This document shows, one piece after another, positions 11,586 to 39,943 of a stretch of DNA of 64,000 nucleotides; within the stretch, counting starts at the first letter, position 1; each line of letters begins with the position of its first letter. The DNA is from Axinella damicornis (taxonomy: Eukaryota; Porifera; Demospongiae; Axinellida; Axinellidae). The position numbers and the translations under genes were made by a program. The stretch is taken from contig OZ007512.1 of the NCBI GenBank assembly GCA_963931865.1, forward strand, positions 11,912,756 through 11,976,755. The letters run 5' to 3'. The notes beneath the pieces are model-generated. The model was given only the letters and a program-made list of their open reading frames with translations. It had not been told where the DNA came from and ran no database searches.

Positions 11586-12383
11586 TCATTGTGCACCTCG
11601 GAGGGAGAGTTTATGAAGCTCGTCCAGCACAGTAGACATTGCTGGTCGATGTTTGGGGTGTGTTCGTGTGCAAGAAGTGACCAGACCATGCAGGGAGGCA
11701 CACCTGACTCTAACAGCTTCTACCATAGCAGGTAGTCTTCCTTCCTCTGGGAATTGCCCCAAAATCACTTCACACAGAAGAATTCCGAAGCTGTAGACAT
11801 CCACCTTTGCCGTCTGTTTACTCCCTCCTTTCAGGATTTCAGGGGCTGTGTAAACTGGTGTACCTGGTCCGGCCGTCTTGGCCTCGATTGAAAGCTTAGC
11901 TGAGCCTAAATCAGAGAGTTTGGCTTTCCACTGGTTGTCGGATTTGGCCTCCAAGAGGACATTTGTGGAGCTCACGTCTCGGTGGATGATTTCGCCTCCT
12001 TGGTGATGGTGAAGGTAGTTGAGAGCTGATGCGATATCTCGGAAAATACTCGGCTTGCTGGAATCATGCAGAAGCTTGTTCACGTATGCCTTTCTAAGTG
12101 ACATGTCAAACAATTCTGTGACAATGAGGGGAGCACCTTCTGTGTCAATCGCTGCAGCTATGAACAACACGAGGTTTGGATGTCGAATCTGTGCCATGAT
12201 GTTGATTTCTTTGTGAAATACCTCGATGAATTGTGGTATTTGAATTGCATCGTGCATGGATTTCACAGCCACCTTTTGACCTCGAAACATGCCCTCAACT
12301 ACCATGCCCCAGGATCCAGTGCCAAGAACATTCCGCATGTTGAGAGAGATGTCCTGTCGTGAGACTTTCCAAGACGACTGGAC
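11586..12383 (-). CDS. Kinase-domain terminal exon
   Basis: An open frame extends upstream of the internal Met at 12338. Two overlapping acceptors are possible (GTTAG at about 12384 or GTCCAG at about 12378), both phase 0 and differing by two codons. The exon carries all kinase motifs from glycine loop to C-lobe. The activation segment between DLG and TAPE is short and holds SIEAKTAGPGTP. Confidence 0.88.
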   Translation of the reverse strand, partial: VQSSWKVSRQDISLNMRNVLGTGSWGMVVEGMFRGQKVAVKSMHDAIQIPQFIEVFHKEINIMAQIRHPNLVLFIAAAIDTEGAPLIVTELFDMSLRKAYVNKLLHDSSKPSIFRDIASALNYLHHHQGGEIIHRDVSSTNVLLEAKSDNQWKAKLSDLGSAKLSIEAKTAGPGTPVYTAPEILKGGSKQTAKVDVYSFGILLCEVILGQFPEEGRLPAMVEAVRVRCASLHGLVTSCTRTHPKHRPAMSTVLDELHKLSLRGAQ

Positions 12384-14060
12384 CTAACAAGGAATTGGGA
12401 GCACTCCGAATTTAGTTGGTCATGCATAAAGTCATATACAAGAATACTAGCCTCATTCCCAGGCCCGGGCGCTGCTTTCGGTTTCCGTCCTGCAAGCGAC
12501 GAAAAGCTGGGTGGGGCCTGGGAACGAGGCTAGTCATCACTCAACACAGTTGTACTGATTCATGGACTATAGTGCATCCTTTTCCTCAGGTACTGATTCA
12601 TGGACTATAGTGCATCCTTTTCCTCAGGTACTGATTCATGGACTATAGTGCATCCTTTTCCTCAGGTACTGATTCATGGACTAGTGCATCCCTTTCCTCA
12701 GGTACTGATTCATGGACTATAGTGCATCCTTTTCCTCAGGTACTGATTCATGGACTATAGTGCATCCTTTTCCTCAGGTACTGATTCATGGACTATAGTG
12801 CATCCTTTTCCTCAGGTACTGATTCATGGACTATAGTGCATCCCTTTCCTCAGGTACTGATTCATGGACTATAGTGCATCCTTTTCCTCAGGTACTGATT
12901 CATGGACTATAGTGCATCCCTTTCCTCAGGTACTGATTCATGGACTATAGTGCATCCCTTTCCTCAGGTACTGATTCATGGACTATAGTGCATCCTTTTC
13001 CTCAGGTACTGATTCATGGACTATAGTGCATCCTTTTCCTCAGGTACTGATTCATGGACTATAGTGCATCCCTTTCCTCAGGTACTGATTCATGGACTAT
13101 AGTGCATCCCTTTCCTCAGGTACTGATTCATGGACTATAGTGCATCCCTTTCCTCAGGTACTGATTCATGGACTATAGTGCATCCTTTTCCTCAGGTACT
13201 GATTCATGGACTATATGCATCCTTTTCCTCAGGTGCTTAGCACTGACCTCAGCTATAGAGGCCTGCGTGTGTGGCGGTGTAGTAGACATTCACTTGCTTA
13301 TGCTTTTACACTAGCCTGGAGGTTGAACAAGGAACGTGTTTCAACCAAACGTTTCGACCAACACGTGCGGTGGTGTTCTTCAGTGATAAACACAACATAG
13401 CACATCAACAGACACTTTATAGGTACAGTGGAACCTGTCTAATGCGGTCACCTGGGGGCCAAAAATATTTGGCCTTATTAGACAGGTGGCTGCATTACAG
13501 AAAACCTCTCCAAAGCGGTCATGTGAAGTTTTAGTGTGATTGGCCTTATTACAAAGGTTCTTGCGACACTGAACAACTTTGATTCAAGTACTAAGTTCCA
13601 TGAAGAAGACAACTAAGGACTTTAAGTATTGTAAAATACTTGGTTGTTTCATTTTTGTATGTTCATTTTGGCACTTTCTATAATGTTAAACGCACGCGCG
13701 CACGTACATAACGCATGCGCGCACTCGGTGGCCGTTATTGGCAGTGCGTTATAGCGTGCTATAGCGCGCTTGGGGTGGAGCAACGTGACCGCATTACGCA
13801 TTACGCAGGTGACCGCTATAGAAGAACAGTTAAGTATGAAGACTATGGGCTCAAATTTCAAGCTGACCGCAATGTGGAGGTGACCGCCTTATTCAGGTGG
13901 CCACTAAGGCAGGTTTCACTGTACATTATAATGTACAGTGAAACCTGCCTTAGCGGCCACCTGAATAATTACAAACTGAGGAAATTAGCGAGACATGTCA
14001 CCTACACAGGTAGCACGCAACCGGAAGTCAAATCAGTGTTGCTGATTGCTCTGTGCACGC

Positions 14061-14098
<38 letters not shown>

Positions 14099-17058
14099 GT
14101 TCTCACGGACAAGTGCATCGTACACATGAGGCAGGATGCCTTCCTTCCGGTTGAGGGGGTGGGGCTGGCTCCTCATGAGCCTGGTCTCCAGGGTGCATCT
14201 CTGCCAGAAAAAAAAGACATGATAGCCTTCACTTGGGGGTTGCCTCCAATCGATGGTATGTCCCATGTCCATTGCATAAATAAAAGAACACAAATGAGCA
14301 CTGACAAAATAATGCCCATCCTGATTGATTTGCCGTTGCAGACACGCAATGGACACGGGACATACCATCGATTGGAGCAACACCCAAATGAAGGCTGTCA
14401 TGCCTTTTTTCTGGCAGAGATGTATACCCTGGAGACCTGGCACATGAGAAACCAGCCCCACCCCCTCAACTGGAAGGAAGGCATCCTGCCTCATGTGTAC
14501 AATGCACTGATCCATGAGAACACCCCGCCCCCATGCGTGCACAGAACAGTCAACAACACTGATTTGATTTCCGGTTGCGTGCTTCCTGTGTAGGTCACGC
14601 GTCTCGCTAATTCCCTCAGTGTATCATTTGTGTACCTATAGAGTGATCTGTTGATGTGCTACATTGTATTACCACTGAAGAAGACCACCGCAGTGTTGGT
14701 CGAAACGTTTGGTAATTGAAAACAAGTTCCTTGTTGAACCTCCAGGCTAGTAGTGTAAAAGCATAAGTGAATGTAGTACTGACCTCATACGTATAATTGT
14801 AACTGCTAACCTGCAGCTGTTCTTTCAGTTGCTGATTCTCAGTTTCCAGCTGCTGTTTAGCTCGTTCCACTTGTGCATATCTGGCCTGTGCATACAATGG
14901 TTGTGAATCACATGAACAGATTAACTTAATACTGCAGGTAGCCAGGCAGATGCTTTAGTGTATTGTGGGGTGGGTGAGCTTATGCAACCTTGTAGTTTCA
15001 GCATTGAGCTTTAATAAATGTCATCTGAGTAACTAACTGGATGCACTCATGCTTGTGGTGCGTTCCAATAATTAAAATGTCATGTGGTGACCATACTGTC
15101 CTCGATCGAGTCGCTCGAAGTGAGCATTGGCAGCAGCGCTTACAACATCACCACCAGGGCGAGTTTCAGCGCACAAGCATCAGGAACCATATGATTATGA
15201 CTGTGTGGTCAGTGTCTTCGTGGGCCTCTCCTTGGACATATATACAGAAAATGTCTTTGGGCTATATACATGTGAGCAATTGACTCAATCGCAGTTTGTG
15301 CGTATAGTGCAATGGAAAATGCACAGCTGGAAACCCCATGAGTGCAGTCCTTACTTAGAAAAGCCATTGCTAGCAATTCAGCTAAGTTGCTAAGCCATGC
15401 AGACTGCCGAAAAGAATAACTTGACCAGGAAACGTCATTCTTCATGCACCTCTGGCAGGCTTCTTTTGCATTTAGATTCATGCATTTGGCATTGAAGTAG
15501 AACCAAATATAATTATGCATGGCCAAGGACTATGCTATCTGAAGCACAAGTTGTGAGAGAAGATTCATGAGCTAAACTGGTTCAAAAGTTGCACGTGTGA
15601 CAGCTTAAACTAACCCAGTATAAATGGGGCTTTAAGTGAAGTTAGTCAGAGCATCATTCAATTCTGCTGACCTGCTGTCGAGTGCTGAGTGGTTCCAATT
15701 CTTTATTCCTGACATCTACAGCTTTCAGCGATTTTTCCAGCTTCTGTTTCTCTTCCTATAAATTGTTGGATACCATGCATATGAGCAGAGGTAATGGCTG
15801 ACTAGTTACTACTCAACACAGGGTCACTGATACCATGCATATGAGCAGAGGTAATAGCTGACTACACAGGGTCATTGGTGTCCCTGGTTTTCCTGTACTG
15901 CAAGCAGTGGCAGACTGCGTGCAGGTCACACTGACAAGCAAGGTTGGTCTGGGCCCAGTTTTTATTCTATTATAGTAGAAGAATGCATAACATTGTGGAG
16001 CGAGCCTGAGCGAGTGCATGCATATGCAGCATGCATATCACTGTCATTCGAATGACGAATGTAACTCAACCTAGCTCGGTCTGTTACAGTAGAATTCCAG
16101 CACAAGAACCGTATTGGACAGTACATGATGTATACATGCGATACGGACAGACGAAAGCACTCTCATGGTCTTCTTTCGCTATGCAATAGCTTCCATGACT
16201 GTAGCCATTGAAGAACAGAGCTAGGTATACGTAGGTCTATGAGTGACTTCAACACAGTGAGCAACCGTGCAGCCGTGAGTCAGTGAACTTGTAGCTATAA
16301 CTAGATCCGAGTGAAGAAGTCGCACTCTCGCAGTCCCATCGCTGTAGCCATTGAAGAGGTAGATTCATGAGTGGTCTCCGTCCCTGTTGTAGCCATCCAC
16401 GAAGTACACGGTTCACGATTCGTGTGGTATCTCTAGCTAATTAGCTCTATGAGTGATTTACATGTCTACGTGGGGCTCGCTCAGGCTCACCCTAATTATT
16501 TCTACGTACATCATCGGATAAGGATCTAAGACTATGTACCTCTAGTGCCCCAACGTCATTCCTGAGAGTTTGTGCTGCACTCTCTAGCTTGTTTATCTTG
16601 CGTTCTGACTTCCTGTGTTCATCCTTCAGTAGCTCCTGGAGGCCCTCCTCAATGTATCGAATCTGCATGTGAAATGGTAAGGAGAAACATCCCAAAAACT
16701 CATGTGCAGTAACGTCTATATAGATTGCTGGCAATCACCACACATTATGTCCTTGTATGTACATGTGAACTTCAGATTTAGTTTAGGCAAGTGTTGCCTA
16801 TTTGTTGCCATAGCAATGACAATATTCCTGTTGCTATGACAACACACCTCACCAAACTCTAGTGATCAAATCTACTTATCTAGGTTAGACAGACACTGAG
16901 ACCAAGGGATCTACGTGATTCAGAAACCCGAGGGCCATGGCAAATGACTGCAACTCACCTGTAACTTGAGTGCCGCTACCTCTCCCCGTAGGTCTTGGTT
17001 CTCTCTCCGCAGTTGTTCCATTTCAGTGGTCAGCTGTGCCAGACGTTGCCAACTTCTG
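11586..17058 (-). CDS. Coiled-coil TKL-type protein kinase, at least five exons
   Basis: Exons in transcript order are about 17058-16959, 16662-16540, 15755-15672, 14885-14811 and 12383-11586. The first four encode heptad-rich coiled coil (for example LTTEMEQLRREN, NKLESAAQTL, QQLETENQQLKEQLQ); exons two to four and the last have whole-codon lengths. The last exon is a nearly complete kinase domain: lead-in SWKVSRQDI, glycine loop GTGSWGMV, VAVK lysine, catalytic HRDVSSTNVLL, DLG in place of DFG, TAPEIL, VDVYSFGILLCE and C-lobe RPAM, ending GAQ-stop. HRD Asp, VAVK Lys and DLG Asp are all present, so activity is plausible. The W-x-V-x-R lead-in and DLG resemble sponge TKL expansions (family knowledge). 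The 5' start exon was not found. A transposon sits just past the stop. Confidence 0.8.
12448..12537. mobile_element. Palindromic mini-element (CTCGTTCCCAGG family)
   Basis: Arms CTAGCCTC(A/G)TTCCCAGGC and its inverse (GGGAACGAGGCTAG) enclose a short core with an AAAGCTGGG block. Related copies occur throughout the window. Confidence 0.8.
12552..13234. repeat. 38-bp minisatellite, about 18 copies
   Basis: Near-identical units start GTACTGATTCATGGACTA and end CCTTTTCCTCAG; C/T at one position is the main variation. It lies in the intron before the kinase exon. On the plus strand each unit junction reads CCTCAG/GTAC, which resembles joined splice sites, but the gene is on the other strand. Confidence 0.95.
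13350..13398 (-). ncRNA. Hammerhead-like motif, inverted partner
   Basis: Reading the minus strand gives ATCA, CTGAAGA, an ACACCAC.../...TTGGTC stem, GAAAC, GTT and TGGTTGA. Stem I is weaker (about four pairs) than at 14680-14724. It lies in the opposite arm of the same palindromic element. Confidence 0.45.
13426..13921. mobile_element. pogo/Tigger-like MITE
   Basis: Begins CAGTGGAACCTGTCTAATGC and ends with an inverted equivalent (GGCAGGTTTCACTG), flanked by TA on both sides (13424-13425, 13922-13923). A further single end of the same family follows at 13936-13967. TA duplication and CAGTG termini fit Tc1/mariner-pogo derivatives. Confidence 0.75.
14680..14724 (+). ncRNA. Hammerhead ribozyme-like motif (type I, minimal stem III)
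   Basis: In order: ATTACCA, CTGAAGA, a hairpin with GACCA/TGGTC arms, GAAAC, GTT and TGGTAAT. ATTACCA pairs perfectly with TGGTAAT (stem I). CTGANGA and GAAA are the catalytic boxes, and GTT is an allowed NUH cleavage triplet. Stem III is only ACGT, which is self-complementary and could pair between two molecules. One extra A follows CTGAAGA. Penelope-like elements and animal retrozymes carry such motifs (established). Activity is inferred. Confidence 0.55.
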
Positions 17059-17059
17059 C

Positions 17060-19717
17060 TGACAGTGAAAGTGAATTGGCAGTTGTTAACTGGTATAGCC
17101 TCTATTATTAATTTTAAGTTGTGCAAATCTTGTCTGAGTATGGGCTGGCTCTACTACAAACTTTAGTCTCAGTTATATCACTGGAAGTACAAATTTATCT
17201 CGCCATGAGATTTTCATATTGTGATGTCATTTCTGGAAGAGGGTGGATTGAGTTCACCACACACGAAAGACAGCATGGTCGTGTCTGGGCTTGGCTATTG
17301 AAAGTGCCTGGGTGGGCCATTTCTCTCCTCCTAGTAGTTGTCAGGTAAAAGATATTTTTTCTATACTGCGTAGCTGCAAGGTAGCTCCATGATGCCTCTA
17401 AATTTCCTTGCAAATCTCACCTTATAGGGCCTAGCCTCGAGCTCGTTCCCAGCCCAGCTTTTTGTTGCATACTTACAGTATGCGACAAAACTCTGGGCAG
17501 GACCCTGGGAACGTGGCTAATAGGGCCTCCATTTTCATTGTAGATATTGTGGAGTTGCATGCACTGCTATAGAACTCTACAGTGTCTAAAACATTATAAT
17601 TAGTCTTGTTTAGGGTAAAGGGATCCATTAGCTCCTGCCAGATCACAGACACCGCACATGCACTGTCTGTATGGACCTATAACTTCCCCTTACCAAACTA
17701 CTCTACACAGCAACTGTGGTTACCATGGTAATGAAGCAGGTGGTGCGTGACGGTTATGTCTGTCATACTAGCCACTCAGTTTCATGTCGTAGTTGAGTTA
17801 CCACAAAAATGGTTTATGCCATGCAGAGTTCCATGATACCAGTCACACAAAAAAACATTTCTTGCAACCATAGCTCCAAGATAAGACTCTTCTTCTAGAA
17901 CTGGGCTCTGGTCACAGAACGTGATCGAGGAGCTTGTATATCAGGAACTTAAACCTTCTCTTGGAACATTTGTAATACACACAATACATGCCACTCTAAA
18001 ATATATAATACACCTTATGTTACACTTCCGTTTAGTCACACATACGTGTGATGGCACTAACCTGGCTTTCAATGATATGGTATCACATTGCTATAAGACG
18101 GATTCAAATGTCCAGCCAGTAACATATACTTTCAGGTTAATAAATGGCTGCTTAGAAATTGGCATTACCATGCAGGTACGTTTTGCTATAGATTTTGTTG
18201 ATTTGATCTTTGTCACCCCTGAGTGGTTCACCACAGTAGTGGCTAACGAGGGCCTGTCATGGAGAAGGCAGAGCTCAAGTACTCTGGTGAACCCGAACGA
18301 CCCCTGGCAACGGGCCTGCAAGCTGGGACCAATACTGTTAGATTTTAACAAGCAAAGTCCTAACCCTCCACACATGCAGAAAGAAATTATGAGTTTGGCC
18401 AAAATACTGTTACGATTAACACTGTTGGAATTTTGACTTAGGTGACCAAGGTAGCTAGGGTAATTAAGTGTTTCAGTATACTATACTGGCAAATATTGTC
18501 ACCAAAGGCTATTATTAGACTACTGTTTGTTTTCAATTCTATTGTTACAGTTTTCAGTTTTCATTTCAACTTCCCTACCTTTACAAAATATGCTTCTATA
18601 TACGGTCAAGTGTAATTCTATACAGTCCAGAGTATACATACTGATACTGGCCTGATTATTATTACATCATGCATGGTATCCTATATACCACAGCCAGGCG
18701 ATCATATATAGGGTTGTCACATGCACGTACGTCACGCTTCGAGCATGCACAGTACGGGTAGTATTACTGATCACTCGCTTTATGTTGCCATGAATTTCTG
18801 CAACAATAATATGCGAGTTCCACTGTGTGTGCATCTGTGCTGCTCATGATAGCGCCATGGGCTGCATCACTATTATATACCGTCTGAAGAGCTGAGTGTA
18901 CGGCTGGTGGACCAGAGGGGAGTTGTAGGCCAGGTTGGACCTTCATCCAATAGATACTGCCCATAGGGCAGGGGCCAGCTAGTATAATTATTACTATATT
19001 ATCTGGATCAACTGAAATATTAGAGCCAGGGCCGCGGTTCCATGCACTTGACAATACATGCAATATCATTAGGCCGTAGATTTAACATTGACTCTTCTGG
19101 TATTTACACTTACGTGGATACAATATTACCCTGAGCTCGAGTATCTGCAGCCCGATCTTCCCAACTGGCTTCTGGCAGTGCAGCCCGCTCGCATCGGCAG
19201 ACCAAACTTGTTAGGGGATTACCCTGTAGCTGTGACGTTTACAATGACGTCACAACATTAGTATCTCGTGCAGGAGCTCGGAAATTGGGGAGTGCCTGGG
19301 AACGAGGCTATGTACTAGTAACCTGCAGTGCTCTGATCAGGAAAACAGATGCATAGGCCCCCTCAGTGTAGCCTCGTACCCAGGCCTTTTCACCCCAGCA
19401 TTTGTCGCTTGCAGCACAGCAAACAATTACAAATGCTGGGGCAAGAATGCCTGGGTACGAGACTACCCAGGCTCAGTTGCACACAACATCAGAAGCTACC
19501 TCATTCCCAGGCGAGCACCTGGGAACGAGGCTATGGCCCCGTTCAGTGCGCACACAACATCGCTGTCACAAACCAAATGATCACAAAGCAACATCAGAAG
19601 CTGCCTCATTCCCACGCCAGCACCTGGGAACGAGCTATACATCAAAATCAGAACTAGACAGCAGTAATCAATATACTATTGTGTATAGTAAGAAAAAGGT
19701 TGATTAGCAGTAGTGTG
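17060..19717. other. Intergenic or 5' region without recognised gene
   Basis: Contains a palindromic mini-element at about 17437-17523, a dispersed repeat at about 17230-17350 related to 49440-49560, and further CTCGTTCCCAGG-family copies at about 19372-19470, 19500-19535 and 19610-19635. A 171-codon plus-strand ORF at 17921-18436 shows no recognisable domain. The start exon of the downstream kinase should lie in or beyond this stretch. Confidence 0.5.
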
Positions 19718-36246
<16,529 letters not shown>

Positions 36247-36310
36247 TTCAGAAAAAGTAGATGACGCTCAGAGCGTCATCGCTATACAGGAACAATCTGC
36301 TTGTGAATGC

Positions 36311-36311
<1 letters not shown>

Positions 36312-36351
<40 letters not shown>

Positions 36352-36492
36352 GTGTGCGTGTGTGCGCGTGTGTGTGCGTGTGTGTGTGCGCGTGTGTGCG
36401 CGTGTGTGTGCGCGTGTGTGTGCGCGTGTGTGTGCGCGTGTGTGTGCGCGTGTGAATGTGTGTGTGAATGTGTGTGAGTGTGTGTGTGTGTC
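36312..36492. repeat. (TG)n with TGTGCG variants
   Basis: Alternating purine-pyrimidine tract with regularly spaced CG dinucleotides, a good Z-DNA former. It lies about 70 bp upstream of the UBAN gene start codon. Confidence 0.95.
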
Positions 36493-37891
36493 GGGAAGCG
36501 GGGAGCAAAGTCAGACAGCTGACCAAGACAATTCCTCCTACTGCAACAGGCCTTGGTTCATCAAGGTGGAGGAAATAAAGATCTACATCAACAGGGGCGG
36601 CAGCACAGGGGGGGCAGGGGGGGCAAGTACGTGCCGCCGCCCCTGATCAACAACGGTACTGTTACACCACTCAGTCAGCCGCAACCATCAGTACACAGTA
36701 TTACACAATCCCCACGTCCAGAGATCCCCACCAACTATTCAGAACTGAATCAAACTTACACACTAACGATATTTCGGTCTACCTACCACACACAAAAACA
36801 GTTCTGCTATTAATACTTACAAAAGAACTTGTGTAGCTTCTAGTATCTGAGATAGGAGAGTCGAAATTGCCTCTTCAGCATCCACAGAAACCAGTCCACA
36901 CCCTCTCGGAGCTCATTTCAGTCCCAAGGATAGTGTATCCGCGACATCAATGCCGCCACACCAGCAAATCACCAAAATTCAGGGCGGTAAAAGCTGCCGG
37001 GCGGATAAACATGAGGAGGGGAATACCCAAGATGGTGACGTTGCACAAATTAGATGACGTCATAGGTAATATGACATTACGTCATGCTGCGATGCAAAAA
37101 AATTATTCTGGCGAGGCTGTCTTTGAATCTTGATCTGTGAGTCATAAAATAACGCTGTGAGATAGCTGTTTTTCACCTGCAATCTGCATCTCTTAGTCTC
37201 CGTCCACCTTGGTCTATTTTGGGCGACGTGGGCTGTAAATGGGGTTATAGGCTGTGAATAATTTTAATGAAGGGTGGTTCCCCCTATATCCACCGATAGA
37301 TAAACAAGAGAGGTAAATACCCTTACCCTGCCAAAATCACCCTGCGTGGAGGAAGAAGACTACTCGAGTATGTTATCTTTGTACTTTCACAACAGATACT
37401 CAGCTATCATGTGTAAACGAGACCTTCCTGGTAGCAAAGGTCAAACTAGTTAGACCTATAATTAATCAGAGGGAGAGTTGGGTCCTCAAACAGTTGTGTT
37501 CTCAAACAGTTGTGTTGTATCTTAACTGAATCATGCTTTTGATATATGATACTTGCTCTGCTGCAAGATGTTCGTGAAAGTATTTCCTGGTGGCCACGGA
37601 GCTAGCCCCGGTCCCAGGCTCTCTCCTCGGGAGAGAGCCTGGAACTGAGGCTACATGTACCTCAGAGCTTGGGTTGGATTGGCTGGCTGTATATAGGGCT
37701 GCAGTCTGTCCACAGAGCTAGCACAAGATTGGTGTGGCACGATGCGGTAGCCCACCTTGATTTTTTTATCATAATCAGTTGCTAATCTCTAGACCAAACC
37801 AACCGGAATGCCCTATTCCTGGTCAAAATGTACCCGGCATGCTGAAGGTACGCCCACCATACTGAGAGTGCCATTTCGCTATTGCCCAGAC

Positions 37892-37931
37892 TAGCCTCGT
37901 TCCCAGGCTCTCGGGCCTGGGAACGAGGCTA
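37892..37931. mobile_element. Minimal palindromic mini-element
   Basis: Arms TAGCCTCGTTCCCAGGC and GCCTGGGAACGAGGCTA are perfectly inverted around about six bases, the shortest intact version of the family. Confidence 0.85.
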
Positions 37932-38062
37932 CCTACTGTACTACTATTCATGGACATGCAGAGGTTAAATAGCTCTAACTGTTTGGTAAACGATTAAGCT
38001 AAGAGCTTGCTGCTGTCTCCTATCCTGCGTGTAGGTAACTCTGAGGATCGACGTAGCTGGTG

Positions 38063-39912
38063 ATGTTTGTCTGGGGCAAGGCGGACCATGGACAGCTCGG
38101 TCTGGGGGGGATTGAGGACACGTTCATCCCGGTTCCAAGGTTAGCAGAGTCCTGGCCCAAGGTCAGGGGAGTCCTGGTCCCAGGTCCGGGGAGTTAGTAG
38201 AGTCCTGGTCCCAGGTCAGGGGAGTTAGTAGAGTCCTGGTCCCAGGTCAGGGGAGTTAGTAGAGTCCTGGTCTCAGGTCAGGGGAGTTAGTAGAGTCCTG
38301 GTCCCAGGTCAGGAGAGTTAGTAGAGTCCTGGTCCCAGGTCAGGAGAGTTAGTAGAGTCCTGGTCCCAGGTCAGGGGAGTTAGTAGAGTCCTGGTCCCAG
38401 GTCAGGGGAGTTAGCAGAGTCCTGTTCTCAGGTCAGGGGAGTTAGTAGAGTCCTGGTCCCAGGTCAGGGGAGTTAGTAGAGTCCTGGTCCCAGGTCAGGG
38501 GAGTTAGTAGAGTCCTGGTCCCAGGTCAGGGGAGTTAGCCAGAGTCCTGTTCTCAGGTCAGGGGAGTTAGCAGAGTCCTGTTCTCAGGTCAGGAGAGTTA
38601 GTAGAGCGTGTGACTGATTTGTAACTCGCGACATTTACCACAAAAGTAGGAGTGTCCTTCGTTTATCACATGAATGATGACGCGCCGGAAGTCAACGGTT
38701 TGACCCCTCCAATGTTACCAGGCTCTCTTCTCCCTTCCGAGAACGAGAGCCCCCCCCCCCCCCCCCCCACTTACTTTGCCATGGTGTGATTTCGTCCTCC
38801 CTTGACTAATGAAACACTGCAGGTGGAACAAGCACATTGGTGCCCGCAGTGTGAGGGAGGTGGCATGTGGTCAGAACCACACACTTGTCCTGCTGGAGGA
38901 TGGGAGGGTGCTGTCATGTGGGAGCAACGAGTTCGGACAGCTCGGACAAGACCAGGCTTCCACTAGACCAGGTGTGGATGGGTGAGGATCCAAAGTGGGA
39001 ATCAAAGGATTCCCACTCTCAATCTCTTCATTCTCTGTTTCTTCCCCTTCTCTCCATCTTCCCTCCTCTACTCCTCTCCATCTTCTGTCCTCTCCATCTT
39101 CCCTCCTCTCCATCTTCCCTCCTCTCCATCTTCCCTCCTCTCCATCTTCCCTCCTCTCCATCTTCCCTCCTCTCCATCTTCCCTCGTCACCATCTTCCCT
39201 CCTCTCCATCTTCCCTCCTCTCCATCTCCCCTCCTCTCCATCTTCCCTCCTCTCCATCTTCCCTCCTCTCCATCTCCCTTCCTCTCCATCTTCCCTCCTC
39301 TCCGTCTTCCCTCCTCTCCGTCTTCCCTCCTCTCCATCTTCCCTCCTCTCCATCTTCCCTCCTCTCCATCTTCCCTCCTCTCCATATTCCCTCCTCTCCG
39401 TCTTCCCTCCTCTCCGTCTTCCCTCCTCTCCATCTTCCCTCCTCTCCATCTTCCCTCCTCTCCATCTTCCCTCCTCTCCATCTTCCCTCCTCTCCATCTT
39501 CCCTCCTCTCCATCTTCCCTCCTCTCCATCTTCCCTCCTCTCCATCTTCCTTCCTCTCCATCTTCCCTCCTCTCCATCTTCCCTCCTCTCCATCTTCCCT
39601 CCTCTCCATCTTCCCTCCTCTCCATCTTCCCTCCTCTCCATCTCCCCTCCTCTCCATCTTCCCTCCTCTCCATCTTCCCTCCTCACCACCTTCCCTTCTC
39701 TCCATCTTCCCTCCTCACCATCTTCCATCTTCCGAGTAGAATTGAGGGAAGGGACTACTGAATGAGTGTACAAAAGTGGCCATTCTGTAGAATGGCCACT
39801 TTTGTACCATCTCTTGGGTTTCAGTGACTTGATTTCAGGAATTCAGCAAAACACAAATGGTTTAGTTTCAGTGTCTAGTGCAGTTTTGCAGAAAAGCAGA
39901 ATGTGTGTGTGT

Positions 39913-39943
<31 letters not shown>

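Larger units (their letters stand above)
13290..14780. mobile_element. Nested palindromic element with hammerhead-like arms
   Basis: Outer arms (about 13290-13427 and 14632-14780) are inverted copies containing CTAGCCTGGAGGTTGAAC and a hammerhead-like motif. Inside lie a pogo-like MITE (13426-13921) and a second palindrome (13975-14624, arms ~300 bp, spacer ~50 bp). The second palindrome includes a poly-G tract on one arm only. The 292- and 169-codon ORFs here are mirror images of each other and not genes. Confidence 0.8.
36247..38062. promoter_or_regulatory. Divergent intergenic region
   Basis: The UBAN gene (ATG 36246, minus) and the RCC1 gene (ATG 38063, plus) start head-to-head across 1.8 kb. 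The interval contains a TG/TGCG microsatellite (36312-36492) and two hairpins (about 37607-37655, 37892-37931), and no other gene is recognised. A shared promoter region is inferred from geometry only; untranslated exons could extend into it. Confidence 0.45.

Noticed and set aside
12552..13234. Possible CRISPR array (regular 38-bp repeats)
   Set aside because: Units are directly tandem with no variable spacers, in a eukaryotic intron.
13715..14593. 292-codon ORF
   Set aside because: It crosses a MITE, a poly-G tract and both arms of a palindrome; its minus-strand mirror ORF shares the same sequence.
17921..18436. 171-codon ORF
   Set aside because: No recognisable domain, no splice context and no homologue among the other genes here.
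38867..39773. Long ORFs (200-300 codons) on both strands, Ser/Pro/Leu- or Glu/Arg-rich
   Set aside because: They read a 16-bp tandem repeat that is open in every frame; the real exon here is only 38823-38971.
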